A stretch of 64,000 nucleotides of DNA from JAOZHU01 sp964506435. GTDB taxonomy: Archaea; Thermoproteota; Bathyarchaeia; Bathyarchaeales; Bathycorpusculaceae. The notes below the pieces were generated by a model. It was not told the DNA's origin and searched no databases. It saw only the letters and a program-made list of their open reading frames with translations. The stretch spans positions 1 through 64,000 of the forward strand of contig CAZDLK010000004.1 of the NCBI GenBank assembly GCA_964506435.1, read 5' to 3'. Numbering within the stretch: the first letter of the stretch is position 1; each line of letters starts with the position of its first letter. The position numbers and the translations under genes are program-made. Positions 53,423-61,923 of the stretch are shown here, in pieces.

Positions 53423-54971
53423 ACGTTAAAATGGCAATAGACCGCGGCGTCTCTCCCACCACAGCCTCATACTCAAACCTGCCTGAAGCATTGAGGCTCA
53501 CGTAAACATCCATTATATCCGCGTGCTCATAAAGAAACAAGTACTTCACGTTTTTCTCTTGACACAACTCAACCAGTTCTGTCACGTTAAAATTATACGC
53601 GAACGAATCAATAGGCAACTCTGGATACTGCAACACTGGATTCTGCGTAGCCTCAGCCGCAGGCAAATAAAACCGTACCATATCCTGATTAAACAGGTTC
53701 CAAGCACGCAAAACCACTATCGACTCGTTCCCGCTAAGGCGGCTAGCCACGTAAGCTGTTGCCTCATCGATAGGTATGTGAATCTGGTCTCTCTCAGTCA
53801 TCTGATACGCGTCATAACTACTGTAAACAATCGCAGACGCTGCCAAAGCAATGAACAGCACCGCCGCAACTTGCCTAACACGATGATTGCTGAGGCTCAC
53901 TTGCCTCTGCTTCCACGCCGCGCCTATTTTGCCGTAAACGAAAAAGATGAAGCTGGCAGCGGAAATTGCCAAAACTGGAAAAAGCGGAGTCACATAGCGC
54001 CACTGCTTGTTAGGAATCAAAGTGAAGAAAACGTAAACTACGATAAACCACAGCAGAAAGAACTTGTCCTCATTTCTTCGCCTATACGCCCACAAAGCTA
54101 AACCGCATAAACCTAAAATGTACAGCGGCAGCGAAATAGGATGAACAGGAATATCCTCGAAAGGCCACGTCATCTCAATCAAATAAAATATAGGCCAAAA
54201 GAACCGCCCACTGTACACCGCCCTGTCTTCTCCGCCTTCTTGCACCACGTAGAGGAGTTCTCCAAATTTTTCCAAACCATTAATCTGGTAAATAACCAAA
54301 ACCCACGGAACCACAATTAAAATCGCTATCAACGGCAACACAAGAAACTTGGAGAACCGTAACCGCAGCTTCTTCCGGCTTAAAACCAAAATCGCCGCTA
54401 TCATCACTAGGCCTGCAACTAAAATCTGGTATTTGGCGAGAAAACCCAAACCCAACGCCAAACCGCACAGGAGCAGCATTTTGTTCTGGCTGAAACGCAT
54501 CCAAGAAAAGAAAAAGAGTAAAGCAAGCGAAAAAAAGAAAATCAGCACTGTCTCCAGCATAGCCATTCTTGAAACCCAAAAGAACCCCGGCATAACGCCG
54601 AGCAGAACGGCTGCAAGCAACCCGATTTTGGGGCCATAAGTGCGGTTAGCAAACTCGAAGACAATCCATACTGAAAGAAGCGAAAACATCACCGCCACAA
54701 GCCTGCCAGCGGCGGCGCTTACGCCGAATATTTGGAAGAAAACTGCTGTTAACAGATCATACACAGGCGGATAATAACCGTAAGTTGACACGTACAATTG
54801 CGATTGCCCACGCGCCAAGAGTAACCCGCCGTACAAATGGGAAATTTCGTCCCATTGAATCGACATGTACCCCAAATTAAGCGCCAAAAAACAACCGTAA
54901 ACTATGATAAACACCAGTAAGGCTAACCGCCACTTGTTGAACACGCGCTTAAACCATGACTGCAAATTCAA
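53415..54971 (-). CDS. GT39/ArnT-like membrane glycosyltransferase
   Basis: The 518-residue protein has about 11-12 membrane helices and an N-terminal acidic motif in MSIQWDEISHLYGG, which fits the catalytic loop of lipid-phosphate-sugar-dependent transferases (PMT/ArnT). A C-terminal outside domain of about 110 residues follows. It likely passes a sugar from a dolichol-type carrier to a protein or lipid on the outer face. Confidence 0.85.
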   Translation of the reverse strand: MNLQSWFKRVFNKWRLALLVFIIVYGCFLALNLGYMSIQWDEISHLYGGLLLARGQSQLYVSTYGYYPPVYDLLTAVFFQIFGVSAAAGRLVAVMFSLLSVWIVFEFANRTYGPKIGLLAAVLLGVMPGFFWVSRMAMLETVLIFFFSLALLFFFSWMRFSQNKMLLLCGLALGLGFLAKYQILVAGLVMIAAILVLSRKKLRLRFSKFLVLPLIAILIVVPWVLVIYQINGLEKFGELLYVVQEGGEDRAVYSGRFFWPIFYLIEMTWPFEDIPVHPISLPLYILGLCGLALWAYRRRNEDKFFLLWFIVVYVFFTLIPNKQWRYVTPLFPVLAISAASFIFFVYGKIGAAWKQRQVSLSNHRVRQVAAVLFIALAASAIVYSSYDAYQMTERDQIHIPIDEATAYVASRLSGNESIVVLRAWNLFNQDMVRFYLPAAEATQNPVLQYPELPIDSFAYNFNVTELVELCQEKNVKYLFLYEHADIMDVYVSLNASGRFEYEAVVGETPRSIAILTFK

Positions 54972-55165
54972 CAGGTAAACACTCCCAAACCACGACTATA
55001 CATGACCCTGAACTCGTTAACTACTTACTATTCCAGTTGTCTTCCTTAGGAAAGAAAAGTAAATACGAACTTCTAAAAAAGGGTTCCCTGAAGCTTATGC
55101 CGAAAAGTCAAAAACCATTTATTGCCTAAAGCAGCATTGGTCTTAAAAGGGAACGGTTAAACGCT

Positions 55166-55915
55166 TTGAAAACGGCACTGCCTGAAAAAGAAATTTCAAT
55201 CGTGCTGCCTGCTTACAACGAAGCCGTGCGCATCGAACAGTGCCTCAAAAAAGTTGAACACGCCGTCAACTCCCTTACCGGCTCCTACGAAATCATCGTT
55301 GCTGAGGACGGAAGCACAGACGGCACAGACCGCATCGTGGCTAACTTGTCAAAAAGCAACCCACACGTGAGCCTTCTGCATTCGCCTGTTCGCTTAGGCA
55401 AAGGCAAAGCCATAAAAAACGCACTTCGCAGAGCCAAAGGCGACATCATCGTTTTCATGGATGCTGACCTGTCTGCAAACCTCAACGCTCTGCCCATTAT
55501 CGTGCAGTTGGCTAAAGAGCACCGCGGATTGGCAATCGGTTCACGACACGTTAAAGGCTCCAGAGTAAAGCGACCGTTCACACGAACCGTATTCAGCTTA
55601 ACCTACAACCTGCTTGCACGAATGCTTTTCCTAGACGGAGTACATGACCACCAATGCGGCTTCAAAGCCATGAGCCGTGAAGTCGCAACGGTCGTGCAAA
55701 ACAAAGCCAAGTCAGACGGTTTCTTCCTAGACACCGAGATTATTCTGCAGTGCAAAAGACGAGGCTTTGCGGTTGTAGAAGTTGGAGTGGAATGGGCTGA
55801 AAACAAAAAAACAAGCGAATCAGTAATCAAGCCATTCCGTGAAGCCGTAAAAATGGGAATAGACCTGCTCAAATTCAGGTTAAACATAGACGGCTACAAG
55901 GAAACGGCAAAGTGA
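55166..55915 (+). CDS. GT2 family glycosyltransferase (dolichyl-phosphate sugar synthase-like)
   Basis: The N-terminus ISIVLPAYNEAVRIEQCL, nucleotide-binding EDGSTDGT, and metal motif FMDADLS (DxD) define a GT2 enzyme; DHQCGFKAMSRE matches the DPM1/Alg5-like group. It is soluble, without the C-terminal membrane helices of long forms. It probably charges dolichyl phosphate with a sugar that the divergent GT39 enzyme could use. Start is TTG. Confidence 0.9.
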   Translation: MKTALPEKEISIVLPAYNEAVRIEQCLKKVEHAVNSLTGSYEIIVAEDGSTDGTDRIVANLSKSNPHVSLLHSPVRLGKGKAIKNALRRAKGDIIVFMDADLSANLNALPIIVQLAKEHRGLAIGSRHVKGSRVKRPFTRTVFSLTYNLLARMLFLDGVHDHQCGFKAMSREVATVVQNKAKSDGFFLDTEIILQCKRRGFAVVEVGVEWAENKKTSESVIKPFREAVKMGIDLLKFRLNIDGYKETAK

Positions 55916-56024
55916 ATGAAAAACCCGCGACACCGTCCCGCAAGTCTAATGGAAAGAAAAAGACAGCAATGGAAAATGCACTATTGCCACTTGTTGGAGA
56001 AACTTCACCGTGTAAAAGGGGAAG

Positions 56025-56141
56025 CTAACGTTTAATACATTTACCAGTTGCTGCATCAAAATGGTTTGTATCGCCGTAGTCACAGTTTTTGCAGTCGTTG
56101 GTTATGTCTTGTCCGAACGGGCACCCCTTTAAATCCGCCAT
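56025..56141 (-). CDS. Four-cysteine mini-protein, 38 residues
   Basis: The product begins MADLKGCPFGQDITNDCKNC and ends TGKCIKR. Cysteines at 7, 17, 20 and 35 form a likely zinc or iron site. GGAAG lies about 8 bases before the ATG. It is far too short for routine gene calling but has a coherent motif. Role unknown. Confidence 0.6.
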   Translation of the reverse strand: MADLKGCPFGQDITNDCKNCDYGDTNHFDAATGKCIKR

Positions 56142-56220
56142 AAACACACTTCCACGTACCCTAACAGCAACCGCAGATATAAAAACCGTAATGGTGAACT
56201 GGGATAGGTTTCATTCTCGT

Positions 56221-56364
56221 TCATATACACGGGATAAATAGTATACGGAAAGTATGCCACGAAGTTGCACCACCTGTTTGCCAACCATTTTCTTCCCATG
56301 CCTTCCTCACCACGGGATTGCGCTTAAGATACCCATCGACAATCTCCTTGGGCACTCTGTTCAA
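56221..56364 (-). CDS. Possible short protein or gene fragment, 47 residues
   Basis: A TTG-started frame contains VPKEIVDGYLKRNPVVRKAW followed by EENGWQTGG. It reads like real protein, perhaps the piece of a larger lost gene. No ribosome binding site is seen and an in-frame stop lies about 40 bases upstream. Confidence 0.3.
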   Translation of the reverse strand: MNRVPKEIVDGYLKRNPVVRKAWEENGWQTGGATSWHTFRILFIPCI

Positions 56365-56468
56365 AAGAATAATACTGAGAGTAATGTTTGCTTTTCTGTA
56401 AAGTCAACTTGTTAACGAAGGTAGTTGCTCCAAACAACAACGAAAAAACTGGGTGCAAAAAGCAGAAG

Positions 56469-56804
56469 TTATAGTTCGATTTTTTGCAGCATCGCGATTA
56501 GGGTACCGTAGGAGTCCAGTAAATGGCTTTTTTCATGTTCTGCTTTGCCCTCTATCTTGAGAGTTTCGCTTAGAGAGCTTATAGCTGCCGCTTTGTATAT
56601 TGATGTTTTCTCTGCGGTTTCAGCATTTACGGGAGCATGCAATTGTTCAATGGATGTGTGGAGTGCTTTAAGTTGCGAAATACACTGTTGCAAATTATCA
56701 ACGAAGTTTTTTTCTTCTTTCAGGTACTCTTCGAGTCTAACTTCGAGTTTACGGACTTCCCTAAGGAAGTCTTCGGATACCATGTTTAAAGAGTCACTTT
56801 TCAT
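56469..56804 (-). CDS. Helical coiled-coil protein of unknown function
   Basis: The 111-residue product is predicted as a pair of long helices (FLREVRKLEVRLEEYLKEEK, then QCISQLKALHTSIEQL). No motif is recognised. It lies downstream of the hydrogenase gene on the same strand (18-base gap), so it may be co-transcribed with it, but a functional link is not shown. Confidence 0.55.
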   Translation of the reverse strand: MKSDSLNMVSEDFLREVRKLEVRLEEYLKEEKNFVDNLQQCISQLKALHTSIEQLHAPVNAETAEKTSIYKAAAISSLSETLKIEGKAEHEKSHLLDSYGTLIAMLQKIEL

Positions 56805-56822
56805 GTTTAACCACTCGTTATT

Positions 56823-58634
56823 TTAAATTGTGTTGAAGAGAGAGCATTTGTTGTAAGTAGTGTGTAAAAGTTCATGGGCAGTGTGACTTAACGGTTTTTC
56901 CAGAAATGCCTCATATAATGCTTTAATCTCTGGGTTTTCATGGCTCATACGTAGTCTGCAAATCTCTTTGTCGTCTCGATTCAGCCCAGCAGCACGTGCT
57001 TTTTTAGTGCAGACATTTGTAGGCAGAGGTTGCCCGCCACCACCAATACATCCACCCGGGCAGGTCATAAACTCTATAAAATGATACTTCGAAAATTCGC
57101 CCTCTGCCATAACGGATTCGCATACTTTATGTGCATTCTCTAATCCATGTGCCACGGCAACTTTGACAGCTTTGTCGCCAATCTGGATTTGAGCTCGTTT
57201 AACTCCGTCTGCGCCAGCTAAAAAGCTAAATTCGAGATTAGACGGTGCCACTCCTGTAAGTATTGTGCTGACTGTTCTAAGCGCGGCTTCCATGACTCCA
57301 CCCGTTCGACCAAAAATTGGAGCTGCACCCGTGTAATCACCCAACAGAAAATCAGCGCTTTCTTCAGGCAACGCACGCAAATCAAGCCCCGCCATCTTTA
57401 TGAGACGTGCTAGTTCTCTCGCAGTGAGCACCAGATCAACATCTTGGAAATCTCTATTGACGCCGTCTTGATTTTGCCAGTACTTGGAGGCGCTGTTCAT
57501 TTCTGGACGGGTAGCTTCAGTCTTCTTGGCGGTACAGGGCATAAAAGAGATCACACGCATAGCTTCGGGTTTTACGTTTAACGATTCTGCTCCAAACGTT
57601 TTGGCAATTGCTCCAAACATCTGTTGTGGACTTTTTGCCGTGGATAAGTGGGGTACCAGTTCAGGGTAGAATCTTTCAGTAAACCGAATCCAGCTAGGGC
57701 AGCAGGATGTAAACAGCGGCAAAACGCCGCCTTTGGTTAGTCGTTCTATGAATTCGGTTCCTTCCTCCATAATGGTTAGGTCAGCTGCAAAGTTGGTGTC
57801 CCATACTTTTTCAAATCCCAGTCGCCGTAGAGCCGCATAGATTTTGCCAGTAACCAGTTCACCCGCAGGAATGTTGAACTCTTCGCCCAGAGAAGCGCGA
57901 GTTGCAGGGGCAAATTCTGCTACACAATATATTTGAGGTTCTTTGAGCAGGTTCCAAGCTTTAAAGGCGTCATCACATTCGTGCATAGCACCAGCGGGTC
58001 TAGTAAAAACGCAGCTTTGGCAACTCAAGAATTCAGCTAATTCATTGTTGCTTGTTATTGCACCCATGGGGCAATGAAGAATACATTGGCCGCATCTGAC
58101 GCAGCGATTTTCATCAATTAGCACGCCTTCTTTTTCATCGAAGCTTAATGCTTCAACCCCTTGACGCAAACATGTCTCAACGCAAGCTTGGCAACGGATA
58201 CACTTGTTTGGATCATGAATAATTGATGGCTGTGCCTTACGTTGAGGGAACGAAAACTGCTCGTATTCCTCTTGCTCTATAAAGCCAGCGTTTACTCCTT
58301 CAACAACAATTTTCTTTTGCCATTCACGCATAAAGAAACATTCATGATTTTTTAAAAGCAAATTCGTGCGGTCGGCAAGTTCCGCCTTTAATTTTGGTGT
58401 TTGAGTTTCAATTGCCATACCATTCTGTGCCAAACGCTTCTTTAAGACAGGGAGTGTGACCAATTGTCCATTTATTTCAGCTATACCTAAGAGTGGACAA
58501 AAAGGATTTCGTATCCAATCCTTTGTTTCGCCCAATTCTGGTGTTGAAATAGTTTCTTTGGCATATTTAATAGCGTCTAAAATCGATAAGCCTTCTGGCA
58601 GTTGAATTTGTTTTTTGTTTATGGTTATTTGCAA
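56823..58634 (-). CDS. [FeFe]-hydrogenase catalytic protein
   Basis: All three H-cluster motifs are intact: TSCCPSW (with the proton-relay cysteine), MPCTAKKTE (MPCxxKxxE) and EFMTCPGGCIGGGGQP. Two [4Fe-4S] sites come before (CIRCQACVETC and CVRCGQCILHC, about residues 155-200). The N-terminal 2Fe-2S-type domain and the His-Cys cluster domain are degraded: only isolated cysteines remain in NPFCPLLG and NHECFF. It should oxidise or evolve hydrogen with ferredoxin or similar. I start at TTG 58634 behind GGGTGAG (603 residues); the upstream residues are not hydrogenase-like. No HydE, HydF or HydG is in the window. It faces a NikR-like gene. Such enzymes are rare in archaea. Confidence 0.93.
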   Translation of the reverse strand: MQITINKKQIQLPEGLSILDAIKYAKETISTPELGETKDWIRNPFCPLLGIAEINGQLVTLPVLKKRLAQNGMAIETQTPKLKAELADRTNLLLKNHECFFMREWQKKIVVEGVNAGFIEQEEYEQFSFPQRKAQPSIIHDPNKCIRCQACVETCLRQGVEALSFDEKEGVLIDENRCVRCGQCILHCPMGAITSNNELAEFLSCQSCVFTRPAGAMHECDDAFKAWNLLKEPQIYCVAEFAPATRASLGEEFNIPAGELVTGKIYAALRRLGFEKVWDTNFAADLTIMEEGTEFIERLTKGGVLPLFTSCCPSWIRFTERFYPELVPHLSTAKSPQQMFGAIAKTFGAESLNVKPEAMRVISFMPCTAKKTEATRPEMNSASKYWQNQDGVNRDFQDVDLVLTARELARLIKMAGLDLRALPEESADFLLGDYTGAAPIFGRTGGVMEAALRTVSTILTGVAPSNLEFSFLAGADGVKRAQIQIGDKAVKVAVAHGLENAHKVCESVMAEGEFSKYHFIEFMTCPGGCIGGGGQPLPTNVCTKKARAAGLNRDDKEICRLRMSHENPEIKALYEAFLEKPLSHTAHELLHTTYNKCSLFNTI

Positions 58635-58785
58635 GTTCTCACCCAATAGTATTACTAATTTTAAAAAAGGTAGCACTATTTTAGAGTTGCTATGCCCAAA
58701 CAACAATAATCGATATTCATCACGCAAAAAAACAAATAACAGCAAATTTTAAGACAAAACCAATCAAACACAAAGAGATAAAAAA

Positions 58786-59168
58786 ATGTCAAGAATAACA
58801 CGAGTAGGAATAACCTTTCCGCAGACCTCCTAAAAGACTTCGATGGCATAACCAGCAAAATGGGATACGAAAGCCGAAGCAAAGCCATCCAAGACGCAGT
58901 AAGACTTTTTGTTTCAGAGAGAAAAGGGATACAGGTTAACGACAATAGCGAGCAGACCGATATGATAGTTATGGTTTATGACCACGATACCCGAAACCTT
59001 GAATCTGAATTAACAGATACGCAGCAGCATCATCCTGGATTGGCAATATGCATCTACGATGCATGTTCACATAAGCGAAGAGATTGCTTGGAAGCTATTG
59101 CAGTAAAGGGTAAGGTTTCTGAGATTCGGAAACTAAGTGATGAACTTGCCACTAAAAGAGGGGCGTAA
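58786..59168 (+). pseudogene. NikR-like metal regulator broken by a frameshift
   Basis: From the ATG at 58786 the protein reads MSRITRVGITFP and then hits a stop; one frame over it continues ADLLKDFDGITSKMGYESRS with the normal NikR ribbon-helix-helix, then a metal domain (QQHHPG, DACSHKRRDCLEAIAVKG). A single missing base near 58813-58821 explains the break. The metal ligands differ from classical NikR, since the HxH pair reads DACSH. A TATA-like box lies at 58743-58754. It is divergent from the hydrogenase gene, 151 bases away. Sequencing error, true decay or recoding cannot be separated here. Confidence 0.7.
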
Positions 59169-59243
59169 AAACCCTCAAAACAATAATCGCAACATTTTGG
59201 AACCAATAAGGCATAACTAAATACGATTTGCCCTTTTGCTATT

Positions 59244-60068
59244 TTAGCTGAATTTATGTTTCGACAAGTAATGTTGGATAAGTCGTTTGGCGTAATATCT
59301 TTGTGCTATCCTTTTAACATAGTACTTCTGTCTGAAAGTAGCTGAGGCCCAGGCACATCGGCGGCATAAAGCGGCGTCGTCCATTTTAAAACAGGTGGCA
59401 CGTACCTTTTGATATTCCGATGATCTAACCAGGTCAAGCCAAGATTGCGACACCAAGTTGCCAAGCGCGTGTTTAAGCCCAAAGTCCATACAGCACAAAA
59501 CAACAGTGCAGTCGGGAAGCATAACAAACTGGGGCGCAAAGAGCTTTTCGCAAAAGAACAAGCCGCGAATGAGCCGTTTTGGAGCGTTGCTGCAGAGTCC
59601 TGCGCGTTCATTTGAAATGAAATTTTCATTCATTACATAAAAAGTATTAACCCGCAACTGTTTCAAAGTAGCACTTAACGTATCGTTATATGCTTGGGTA
59701 ACTGGAATTTTTGCGTTACCTAAATTGTCTGGTAAATGTAAAGTTACTTCAGGATTGCAACATTGAAGCCTTTCTATATCCGTTTTTTTGAGGCCAACAA
59801 GAGTTGTGAATAAGCTAACTTTATAGCCTTTTGAATGGGCGTACTCAATCATATCTATGCATTGCGGGTTAAGGAAAGGTTCGGCAAAACCCGAAAAATG
59901 AATTGCCACTTGCCTAGGCACTTTAGACAGCGCTGTCCTGAAATTGCTGAGTTTTAGGGTTTTGCAGCCGTGATAATGTTCTTGAAAAACATGCTGAGGA
60001 CAAAAACTGCAGTCAATAACACATTTGCTTACAGTGGTTATTTCTAGTCTTGATAAAGGTTGAAACAT
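59244..60068 (-). CDS. Radical SAM protein with SPASM-like C-terminal cysteines
   Basis: The motif CVIDCSFC sits near residue 16, followed by SGFAEPFLNP, typical of the SPASM/MoaA-like group. C-terminal cysteines (LPDCTVVLCCMDFG and ALCRRCAW) could hold auxiliary clusters. The last 30 residues are basic and contain the repeat YYVKRIAQRYYAKRLIQHYL. It might modify a peptide or sugar; no precursor peptide gene is visible nearby. Confidence 0.82.
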   Translation of the reverse strand: MFQPLSRLEITTVSKCVIDCSFCPQHVFQEHYHGCKTLKLSNFRTALSKVPRQVAIHFSGFAEPFLNPQCIDMIEYAHSKGYKVSLFTTLVGLKKTDIERLQCCNPEVTLHLPDNLGNAKIPVTQAYNDTLSATLKQLRVNTFYVMNENFISNERAGLCSNAPKRLIRGLFFCEKLFAPQFVMLPDCTVVLCCMDFGLKHALGNLVSQSWLDLVRSSEYQKVRATCFKMDDAALCRRCAWASATFRQKYYVKRIAQRYYAKRLIQHYLSKHKFS

Positions 60069-60091
60069 GACGTGTGACCGCCTAAGTTGAT

Positions 60092-60724
60092 TTAGTCCTC
60101 CTTTGCTGTTGGCGGTGGGACAAAATTTTCCACTCTTTTGGATAGAGAAACTGCGATGTTGACTCCAATAATCGATGAGGGAATAGTCAAAAGAGATAGC
60201 GTGGCAAAAGTTGCTATAAATCCAGATGGAATGATGAAGCCCAGAAAGGGGGCGCTACGAATCATCGTTTGGAATAACTGTACAATCGGCAGACCAGCAA
60301 TCGTCCAAACAAAAGCAGTCCAACACCAATATACAATCGGGAAGATACTTCCCATTAGATACCGTGAAACCCTGTTGAGTGGATTAAACCGCAGGGTTAA
60401 CAGGTCCAAGGATAGCCCGATTGCTATGCCCAAAAATGGTTTGAATAAACCGGGCATGTTTCCCCATATAGTAGTTGGCACGGTGAGAAGACCATAAATG
60501 AAAAAATACAGTGTGAAAACGCTTTTTCGTGTTACAGCCCAAACTATGTAGGCAAAAAAAATGTCTAAGGGTACCATCAGGAAGGCGCCAAGAAAAACCT
60601 GTGGGATGATGACTTTTAGGGCAGGAGCAAAAACTATTGATATTACAAAGTTCATGGCGGACATTATGGCGATTAGAGCTAAATCAAAAGGTCGAAGGCG
60701 GAACTGATCTCGAAAGCTTTTCAA
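60092..60724 (-). CDS. Multi-spanning membrane protein, ECF S-component-like
   Basis: The 210-residue protein has about six membrane helices and a leader PFDLALIAIMSAMNFVISI similar to substrate-binding S components of energy-coupling-factor transporters. It would bind a vitamin or metal-like substrate, but no ECF ATPase genes are adjacent and the assignment is tentative. Start is TTG behind GAGG. Confidence 0.55.
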   Translation of the reverse strand: MKSFRDQFRLRPFDLALIAIMSAMNFVISIVFAPALKVIIPQVFLGAFLMVPLDIFFAYIVWAVTRKSVFTLYFFIYGLLTVPTTIWGNMPGLFKPFLGIAIGLSLDLLTLRFNPLNRVSRYLMGSIFPIVYWCWTAFVWTIAGLPIVQLFQTMIRSAPFLGFIIPSGFIATFATLSLLTIPSSIIGVNIAVSLSKRVENFVPPPTAKED

Positions 60725-60819
60725 TTGCGCAACCTCTTCAACAGTATTACCTTTTTTAAGAAAAGTAACACCTATATACGCGTTTGCGGAAAAAATGTTA
60801 AATAAATGGAGGAAAAAGA

Positions 60820-61545
60820 GTGGTTCTGGAAATCGAAACCGACGCCGCAGTAATTCTATTAAAAGTACTCCTCAGTTGTCAATGCTCTATTACCAAGAAA
60901 GCTGAAGAAGAAATTGCACACTATATCCTGTCTCAGAGGGACAAGCCATCGCTTAACTTCAAGAGCATTATTGACATGGCGGGTGGACCTAATCTCGACA
61001 CGGTGTTCCGAAGACTGAGAGATTGCTGTTTCTACTCTAAAGACAATTTGGCTGAAGTCGTAATAACTAAGGAAGACGTGTATAGGCATTTTTGCAGTGC
61101 TTATCACTGGAAAATCACAGAAGATGCACTCTTAACAATTCCTGAAAGGGCTAATGTGCCAATAACAAATATTCCCTCATGGTCGATAGGGCACATGCTT
61201 CTTCCAGTAAAGCTTTCAAAAGAAAACGGCTCAGTTAAGGCTGAATACTCAGGTTCAGGCTTTAGAATAAGCATTTTAAATGTCTTCTTCCCATCGGACA
61301 TGGAAATCCATCAAGACATCGCGTATTCACTCCATTTTGCCTCAGTTATCTCGGAGATAAATTTTACACATACAAGAATGATTAGTCAACAACTTGACTC
61401 CATTGATCAATTTGTAAAGTTTAGAAAGGAGACCGAGATGATAGACTATGGCGATTTTCAAAGATTTGGAAATTACAGAAATTTATGTGAGGCTCGGTAT
61501 TGTAAGTATTTCAACAATTCTTTGCAGATGAGAGTAACAGCCTGA
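60820..61545 (+). CDS. Protein of unknown function, 241 residues
   Basis: The first half is helical (ITKKAEEEIAHYILSQRD, DTVFRRLRDCC) and resembles a winged-helix or tetratricopeptide-like start; the second half is mixed. No catalytic motif, signal peptide or membrane helix is seen. The GTG start has GGAGG 7 bases upstream, so the gene is well supported even though I do not recognise the family. Confidence 0.65.
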   Translation: MVLEIETDAAVILLKVLLSCQCSITKKAEEEIAHYILSQRDKPSLNFKSIIDMAGGPNLDTVFRRLRDCCFYSKDNLAEVVITKEDVYRHFCSAYHWKITEDALLTIPERANVPITNIPSWSIGHMLLPVKLSKENGSVKAEYSGSGFRISILNVFFPSDMEIHQDIAYSLHFASVISEINFTHTRMISQQLDSIDQFVKFRKETEMIDYGDFQRFGNYRNLCEARYCKYFNNSLQMRVTA

Positions 61546-61575
61546 AAATAGTATGAATTCACATCTGGGCGGAAG

Positions 61576-61648
61576 TAGCCCGGGAGAGATTCGAACTCTC
61601 GTCAATGGCTCCAAAGGCCACTATGCTTGGCCACTACACCACCGGGCT
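61576..61648 (-). tRNA. tRNA-Gln (UUG)
   Basis: Acceptor AGCCCGG/CCGGGCT, anticodon stem GTGGC/GCCAT with loop CTTTGGA giving anticodon TTG, T arm GAGAG-TTCGAAT-CTCTC. CCA is not encoded, unlike the tRNA-Val and tRNA-Gly genes. Confidence 0.92.
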
Positions 61649-61807
61649 TCTCAAGCTGCTGATCCTGATTTCTCAGCGTCAGAGTTTTAAGAATCCCCTT
61701 TTTTCCTAATAAGCATTCTGAAGTTGCTTGTGAAAATTTGGCTGGAATCTATAACTGGAGTGAGTATCTGGAAAGTATGGGCTGAATCTTTTTATTCAAA
61801 CCGTAAA

Positions 61808-61820
61808 GCTTATATATTAA
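61808..61820 (+). promoter_or_regulatory. TATA box of the TFB gene
   Basis: GCTTATATATTAA is a strong archaeal TATA element. It would start the transcript near 61845, leaving a leader of about 80 bases before the TTG at 61924. Confidence 0.55.
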
Positions 61821-61923
61821 GTCTGTTCAATGGCTTAGTCTGCGCGAACCGCGTGTGCTGTTTTCTCAGCCTAAAACGGTTAGAGCGGCGGTTCTACGCA
61901 CATGTCGAATGGAGTGGAAAAAA

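Noticed and set aside
59244..60068. Radical SAM gene as a hydrogenase maturase (HydE or HydG)
   Set aside because: Its motif context and C-terminal cysteines fit SPASM-type proteins rather than HydE or HydG.
56823..60724. Bacterial contamination as the source of the hydrogenase block
   Set aside because: The flanking genes on both sides are archaeal and there is no visible break in composition, though only read mapping can settle it.
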